Shown: positions 6,654 to 9,331 of the stretch, one piece after another
Position numbering within the stretch: position 1 is the stretch's first letter
Layout of the letters: each line of letters opens with the position of its first letter
Origin: Parachlamydiales bacterium
GTDB taxonomy: Bacteria > Chlamydiota > Chlamydiia > Chlamydiales > SM23-39
Reading direction: 5' to 3'
Assembly (NCBI GenBank): GCA_020058465.1
Contig: JAGVDZ010000156.1
Span: 1 to 9,331, forward strand
Length of the DNA: 9,331 bases
Translations under genes and position numbers: made by a program
The notes under the pieces: generated by a model
What the model saw: only the letters and a program-made list of their open reading frames with translations
Told to the model about the DNA's origin: nothing
Databases searched by the model: none

Positions 6654-7136
6654 TTACTTTTCTCGATGCCTCTGTTTACGGAAAAACTGTCGCATCAAAT
6701 CTGCTGCCTCTTCTTGTAAAATACCGTGACTCACCTTAATCCTATGGATGGGATGAGAAGCTCCCAACACATTCACCCAACTACCCCCAGCCCCAACCCG
6801 TAAGTCGGGAGCTCCCCACACAACCCGATCTACTCTAGCCAAGAAAAGAGCTCCCGCACACATACAACAAGGCTCCGGGGTAACGTAGAGAGTCGTTCCC
6901 TTCAAACGCCAATTACCTCGATCTTCAAAGGCAGCACTTAAACATAGCATTTCTGCGTGTGCTGTCGCATCACAAAGAGTTTCAACTTGGTTATGACTAC
7001 GCGCCACAATACGCCCATCCAACACCAAAACAGCACCCACCGGCACCTCATCGACAGCCAAAGCCTTGCTTGCTTCTTTCATAGCTTCTTTCATAAACTG
7101 TAGATCTGATTCGAAATAGACTGAATCATCATTCAT
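6654..7136 (-). CDS. tadA: tRNA-specific adenosine deaminase TadA
   Basis: TadA converts adenosine 34 to inosine in the anticodon of tRNA-Arg(ACG). The 160 residues contain the zinc and catalytic motifs of the cytidine-deaminase fold: HAE at 60-62 (zinc-binding His60, proton-shuttling Glu62) and PCCMC at 89-93 (zinc ligands Cys90 and Cys93). EVPVGAVLVLDG (30-41) and the N in SHNQVE are also as expected, and the ending QFFRKQR is typical. Length matches the family. The start is ATG at 7136, with only a weak GGTG upstream. It is the first gene of a minus-strand unit diverging from rpsO. Chlamydial genomes have been annotated with this gene as a cytosine deaminase (cumB), but the motifs fit TadA. 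Confidence 0.95.
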   Translation of the reverse strand: MNDDSVYFESDLQFMKEAMKEASKALAVDEVPVGAVLVLDGRIVARSHNQVETLCDATAHAEMLCLSAAFEDRGNWRLKGTTLYVTPEPCCMCAGALFLARVDRVVWGAPDLRVGAGGSWVNVLGASHPIHRIKVSHGILQEEAADLMRQFFRKQRHREK

Positions 7137-7180
7137 ATAAACACCAATTTTAGTTTATATATCACATAAATAATTTTTCG

Positions 7181-7209
7181 TTGTAACTATAATTATATAT
7201 ATCGATAAA
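7181..7209 (+). promoter_or_regulatory. Candidate rpsO promoter in the AT-rich divergent region
   Basis: TTGTAA (7181-7186) and GATAAA (7204-7209) are separated by 17 bases, 4 of 6 matches each to the standard hexamers. The AT-rich island 7141-7215 also holds the palindrome TATAATTATA (7188-7197), which gives a perfect TATAAT on both strands and could also serve tadA. The minus-strand copy has only a poor -35 (GGTGTT) at 17 bases. This is inferred from sequence alone. Confidence 0.35.
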
Positions 7210-7263
7210 TTTCTAACACCCTTGTGTGAGATCGCTTTTGCTGCTGAAATGAAAGAGGTAACG

Positions 7264-7292
7264 TTGAATCTTAATCCCTTTTCCATTAGACT
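7264..7292 (+). promoter_or_regulatory. Candidate proximal rpsO promoter
   Basis: TTGAAT (7264-7269), a 17-base spacer and TAGACT (7287-7292) would start transcription near 7299, leaving a leader of about 35 bases. It competes with the distal candidate at 7181-7209. Confidence 0.35.
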
Positions 7293-7297
7293 GGGTG

Positions 7298-7333
7298 CAT
7301 CCTAAAATTCCATTATAGAGGAGTGATCCCTCC
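7298..7333 (+). promoter_or_regulatory. rpsO ribosome binding site with sequestering hairpin
   Basis: GAGGAG (7318-7323) lies 10 bases before the ATG. GGAG (7320-7323) can pair with CTCC (7330-7333) immediately before the start codon. Alternatively, CATCC (7298-7302) can pair with GGA-TG (7320-7325, one bulge). Either fold hides the Shine-Dalgarno sequence. S15 represses its own mRNA through leader structure in several bacteria, so an S15-responsive element is plausible but not shown. Confidence 0.4.
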
Positions 7334-7603
7334 ATGTCTCTAGACAAAGGCACCAAAGAAGAAATCACTAAGAAATTCCAGCTACACGAAAAAGACACTG
7401 GCTCCGCAGACGTTCAGATTGCAATTTTGACAGAGAGGATCTTAGAGTTGAATGAGCACCTTAAGGCGGCCCCCAAGGATCACAGTTCCAGGCTTGCGCT
7501 CGTCAAGCTTGTAGGGCAACGGCGTAAATTGCTCGATTACCTTAATTCCACAGATACCAAACGGTATAAAAGTCTTGTTGTTCGCCTGAACCTTAAAAAG
7601 TAG
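7334..7603 (+). CDS. rpsO: 30S ribosomal protein S15
   Basis: S15 binds the central domain of 16S rRNA early in 30S assembly. At 89 residues it has the standard length. Diagnostic parts are the N-terminal [15 protein letters not shown], the [16 protein letters not shown] helix, and [22 protein letters not shown] in the C-terminal half. The start is ATG at 7334. A strong intrinsic terminator begins 38 bases after the stop. In many bacteria rpsO and pnp form one unit with partial read-through, as may be the case here, but the gap to pnp is unusually long at 713 bases. Confidence 0.98.
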   Translation: MSLDKGTKEEITKKFQLHEKDTGSADVQIAILTERILELNEHLKAAPKDHSSRLALVKLVGQRRKLLDYLNSTDTKRYKSLVVRLNLKK

Positions 7604-7641
7604 CTCTAAAAAAGGTCTGTCGTCCCCTTATGGCCATCCTA

Positions 7642-7670
7642 CCCCTCTCCTAAAACAGGAGAGGGGTTTT
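7642..7670 (+). terminator. Intrinsic terminator after rpsO
   Basis: CCCCTCTCCT (7642-7651), the loop AAAAC and AGGAGAGGGG (7657-7666) form a perfect 10-bp GC-rich stem, followed by TTTT (7667-7670). The T run is short, so some read-through towards pnp is possible. Confidence 0.85.
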
Positions 7671-7704
7671 GCTTGCCGGAGAGGTGGTTTAATCGGGACT
7701 TCTT

Positions 7705-7921
7705 GCGTTGAATATACACAAATGAATTCAAAATTTGGGAATTTGACAAGGAGGTAGCTTGGCATTCATCTTTCTGAAGCAGCTAAACTTAAAAAGTTTA
7801 GCGATACCAAGAAAGGTGAATTCCAAGCGTCACCGACACTGTCAAAAACCAACTTTTGAGTTCATTTGTGTATATGATGCATCCCTCCATGGATCAACTT
7901 CTACCCAAAGAGGGATCCGTC
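7705..7921 (+). ncRNA. Candidate structured RNA: long near-continuous hairpin plus adjoining 12-bp stem
   Basis: The plus strand folds on paper as follows. 7712-7733 pairs with 7854-7875: 22 bp, the only deviation being a G-U pair (7727-7860). An outward extension joins 7705-7709 to 7876-7880. Inward come 7735-7738 with 7849-7852 and 7742-7748 with 7840-7846. A purine-rich internal loop follows, then 7758-7775 with 7810-7827 (one C-U mismatch, one G-U). The apex is a perfect 9-bp hairpin, 7782-7790 with 7794-7802, loop AAA. A second stem, 7876-7887 with 7910-7921 (one mismatch, one G-U), abuts the first and competes with its outer extension. The three main wobbles are U-G on the plus strand and would be A-C mismatches on the minus strand, which points to plus-strand RNA. 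The family is unknown; a hairpin-type mobile repeat is the main alternative. Confidence 0.5.
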
Positions 7922-7954
7922 TGCAAGGTTTCGTCGACTATAAAGCTGGGGTTG

Positions 7955-8028
7955 GCTTACACTGGGCCGAAAATCACGTCCCAGTGAAGCGTCCGTGCAA
8001 AGCCGTATTCCAGATTTTTGGCTTCACC
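7955..8028 (+). ncRNA. Bulged hairpin with a mutually exclusive downstream partner
   Basis: GCTT, a bulged A and CACTGGG (7955-7966) pair with CCCAGTGAAGC (7980-7990), 11 bp with a 13-base loop. The strand GTGAAGC (7984-7990) can instead pair perfectly with GCTTCAC (8021-8027). A short alternative stem, 8000-8004 with 8020-8024, also exists. The region is probably part of the same RNA or of the pnp leader; its function is unknown. Confidence 0.35.
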
Positions 8029-8034
8029 GAATGA

Positions 8035-8285
8035 TAGGATCTTGATTAACTCTTGTGTTGAATGGGAAGAGTGCTCTTAGTCGCTATCTTCTCAAATTCC
8101 CCGCAAAGGCATCAAATTCCTAATAAGTTGAATACGATTGCTGGATGGGCAAATTTAAAGTCGCGCGTGGCCCCGTTCGTCGACGTGGCATGGCTTTGAC
8201 CCTCCTAGAGGTCGCCACAATGGACCTTGGGTAGTCCACGCCGTTTGGTACAAGACAAGGTGGATCACCTTTGGTCCTACGGGAC
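8035..8285 (+). promoter_or_regulatory. Hairpin-rich distal pnp leader
   Basis: Several helices can be drawn: 8035-8039 with 8118-8122 and 8042-8046 with 8111-8115 enclosing 8049-8054/8067-8072; GTGGC (8185-8189) with GCCAC (8214-8218) over an inner GACC/GGTC stem; TGGAC (8221-8225) with GTCCA (8234-8238); AAGGTG and CACCTT around GAT (8258-8272); and GTCC/GGAC with a TACG loop (8274-8285). Individually most are short; their density just upstream of pnp suggests a structured 5' leader. E. coli pnp is known to have an RNase III-cut leader hairpin used for autocontrol, which makes a regulatory role reasonable but unproven. Confidence 0.35.
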
Positions 8286-8304
8286 GGACTGTAATAAAAC
8301 AAGT

Positions 8305-8308
8305 AAGG
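8305..8308 (+). promoter_or_regulatory. Ribosome binding site of pnp
   Basis: AAGG lies 8 bases before the ATG at 8317 and fixes the start, which also gives the expected PNPase N-terminus. Confidence 0.6.
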
Positions 8309-8316
8309 CTTCATAT

Positions 8317-9331
8317 ATGAAACAAGATGTAGAAACTCTACAAATTTTAGTCAACAAAACACCTATCACCCTTGAAACAGGTAGGATCGCAAGACAAGCT
8401 AATGGCTCTATCCTGCTTCGATGTGGGGAAACTGTCGTGTTTGCTTCAGCCTGTATGGCTCCCACAGCCTCTGAAGAGATTGATTTCTTCCCATTACGAG
8501 TCGACTACCAAGAGCGTTTTTCATCTGTGGGTCGAACGGCAGGTGGTTTCATTAAAAGAGAAGGGCGCCCTTCAGAGAGAGAAATTCTCGTTTCTAGACT
8601 CATTGACCGCCCCCTCAGACCCCTTTTTGAAGAGGGCCTTTATAGCGAAACACAGCTGTTAACCTACGTCTACTCTTATGACGGCATCCATATGCCCGAC
8701 GTGCTGGCCATCTGCGCTTGTTCAGCCGCCCTTGTCATTTCCGACATCCCTTTGATCAAACCTGTGGGAGCTGTCCGTGTGGGTCGTATCGACGAACACT
8801 GGGTCATCAACCCATCTCCAACCCAGATGGCCAACTCCACCCTTGACCTTGTCATAGCTGGGACAGAAGAGGCTGTTTTAATGATCGAAGGCTATTGTGA
8901 CTTTCTCTCCGAAGCAGAAGTCCTATCTGCCATTGAAGCAGGGCATCAAGCCATCGCCCATTTCTGCCACGAGCTCCACCTATGGGCTCAAAAAATCGGT
9001 AAACCTAAAAATCGATCTACCCTCCGGACTATACCAAAAGAGCTCCGTCAGACAGTCGACTCTTCTATGACCTCGCTTGTCGAATCAGCTCTTTTGATCC
9101 CCACAAAAACAGATCGAGAACAGGCGCTGAAGCAAATTGAAGGGACTCTTTTGACTCAATTTTGTTCTGAATCGGCCCCTTTGTACCGTAAAACAGATGT
9201 GCTTTTCACCTACAAAGAGCTCCGTGCAAAAGTGCTTAGAAATTTCATCATCCAAGAGCAGAGACGTATCGATGGACGCCGTCTTAATGAAGTTCGCCCT
9301 ATCTCGATTGAACAATCGATCTTACCAAGAG
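8317..9331 (+). CDS. pnp: Polyribonucleotide nucleotidyltransferase (PNPase), N-terminal part (runs off right edge)
   Basis: PNPase degrades RNA 3' to 5' using phosphate and can also add tails. The frame is open from ATG at 8317 to the window end, giving 338 residues of a protein usually near 700. The first RNase PH-like domain includes ETGRIARQANGS (20-31), VDYQERFSSVGRTAGG (62-77), the RNA-gripping loop GFIKREGRPSE (77-87, where E. coli has FFRR), and SRLIDRPLRPLF (93-104). MANSTLDLVIAGTEEAVLMIEG (171-192) closes that domain. An all-helical linker follows to about 300. RRIDGRRLNEVRPISIE (316-332) opens the second RNase PH-like domain; the catalytic centre and the KH and S1 domains lie outside the window. 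The protein resembles chlamydial PNPase as I recall it. The upstream leader is unusually long and structured, so autocontrol by leader processing is possible. Confidence 0.97.
   Translation, partial: MKQDVETLQILVNKTPITLETGRIARQANGSILLRCGETVVFASACMAPTASEEIDFFPLRVDYQERFSSVGRTAGGFIKREGRPSEREILVSRLIDRPLRPLFEEGLYSETQLLTYVYSYDGIHMPDVLAICACSAALVISDIPLIKPVGAVRVGRIDEHWVINPSPTQMANSTLDLVIAGTEEAVLMIEGYCDFLSEAEVLSAIEAGHQAIAHFCHELHLWAQKIGKPKNRSTLRTIPKELRQTVDSSMTSLVESALLIPTKTDREQALKQIEGTLLTQFCSESAPLYRKTDVLFTYKELRAKVLRNFIIQEQRRIDGRRLNEVRPISIEQSILPR

Larger units (their letters stand above)
7604..8316 (+). other. 713-base rpsO-pnp intergenic region, rich in predicted RNA structure
   Basis: No convincing protein gene is seen. 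The region holds the rpsO terminator (7642-7670), a very long hairpin and an adjoining stem (7705-7921), a further bulged hairpin (7955-7990), and several hairpins in 8035-8285 up to the pnp ribosome binding site. I found none of the hallmark motifs of tRNA, tmRNA, RNase P RNA or SRP RNA. No good promoter is visible between the rpsO terminator and the long hairpin; TTGCTT (7669-7674) and TTTAAT (7688-7693) have a spacing of only 13. It may therefore be transcribed by read-through. Confidence 0.6.

Noticed and set aside
7759..8034. A 91-codon plus-strand frame starting TTG, 4 bases after AAGGAGGT
   Set aside because: The composition does not look like a conserved protein, the start is TTG, and the bases are better explained by extensive RNA pairing across the same stretch.
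7263..8133. GTTGAAT occurs four times in the noncoding parts (7263, 7707, 8057, 8127)
   Set aside because: Only the first has a -10 at a proper distance; spacing is irregular and flanks differ, so no repeat family or promoter array can be claimed.
8258..8272. TGGATCACCT resembles the 3' end of 16S rRNA
   Set aside because: The match is about 10 bases inside a simple 6-bp hairpin; flanking sequence does not resemble rRNA.
8120..8314. Minus-strand frame of 64 codons upstream of pnp
   Set aside because: There is no family resemblance or ribosome site, and it lies in the hairpin-rich leader.
7604..8316. Known RNA families (tmRNA, RNase P RNA, SRP RNA, tRNA, group I or II intron)
   Set aside because: The diagnostic motifs were looked for by eye and not found: no GAGGAAAGTCC, no T-loop TTCGA with CCA end, no SRP GGAA tetraloop context, no intron domain V.
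1..9331. CRISPR arrays, insertion sequences, phage genes
   Set aside because: No repeat-spacer pattern, transposase or integrase motif was seen; apart from the rpsO-pnp gap the window is ordinary core chromosome.

Overview
The window looks like chromosomal DNA from a member of the Chlamydiota outside the genus Chlamydia (an amoeba-symbiont type lineage is likely). The main reason is gene order. Reading leftward on the minus strand, rpmE-prfA-prmC-ffh-rpsP-trmD-rplS-rnhB is the same series I remember from Chlamydia trachomatis (CT022-CT029), and tadA beside rpsO and pnp matches CT844-CT842. The zinc-free L31 and the PNPase also resemble chlamydial proteins as I recall them. I could not run a search, so the taxonomic call is by recognition.

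Layout. (1) Positions 1-6156, all minus strand: a compact translation and secretion cluster. Transcription order is rpmE (L31), prfA (RF1), prmC (RF1 glutamine methyltransferase), ffh (SRP54), rpsP (S16), trmD (tRNA m1G37 methyltransferase), rplS (L19), rnhB (RNase HII) and a left-truncated yicC-family gene. Three neighbouring pairs share a 4-base NTGA stop/start overlap, and four starts are not ATG. (2) Positions 6157-7136, minus strand: tadA (tRNA adenosine deaminase), then a 73-residue protein of unknown function, then a likely minus-strand terminator. (3) Positions 7137-7333: an AT-rich divergent promoter region between tadA and rpsO. (4) Positions 7334-9331, plus strand: rpsO (S15) with a strong intrinsic terminator, a 713-base stretch with no convincing gene, and the first 338 codons of pnp (PNPase).

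Most genes serve protein synthesis: ribosomal proteins S15, S16, L19 and L31, tRNA modification at the wobble position (TadA) and at position 37 (TrmD), termination (RF1 and its modifier PrmC), co-translational targeting (Ffh), and RNA turnover (PNPase, RNase HII, YicC family).

The most unusual part is the 713-base rpsO-pnp gap. Its first half folds on paper into a long, almost continuously paired hairpin (7705-7880), directly abutted by a second 12-bp stem (7876-7921), with more hairpins following up to pnp. Imperfections in the helices are often G-U pairs when read on the plus strand and would be A-C mismatches on the minus strand. I therefore propose a plus-strand structured RNA or a large structured pnp leader. 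It matches no RNA family that I recognise.
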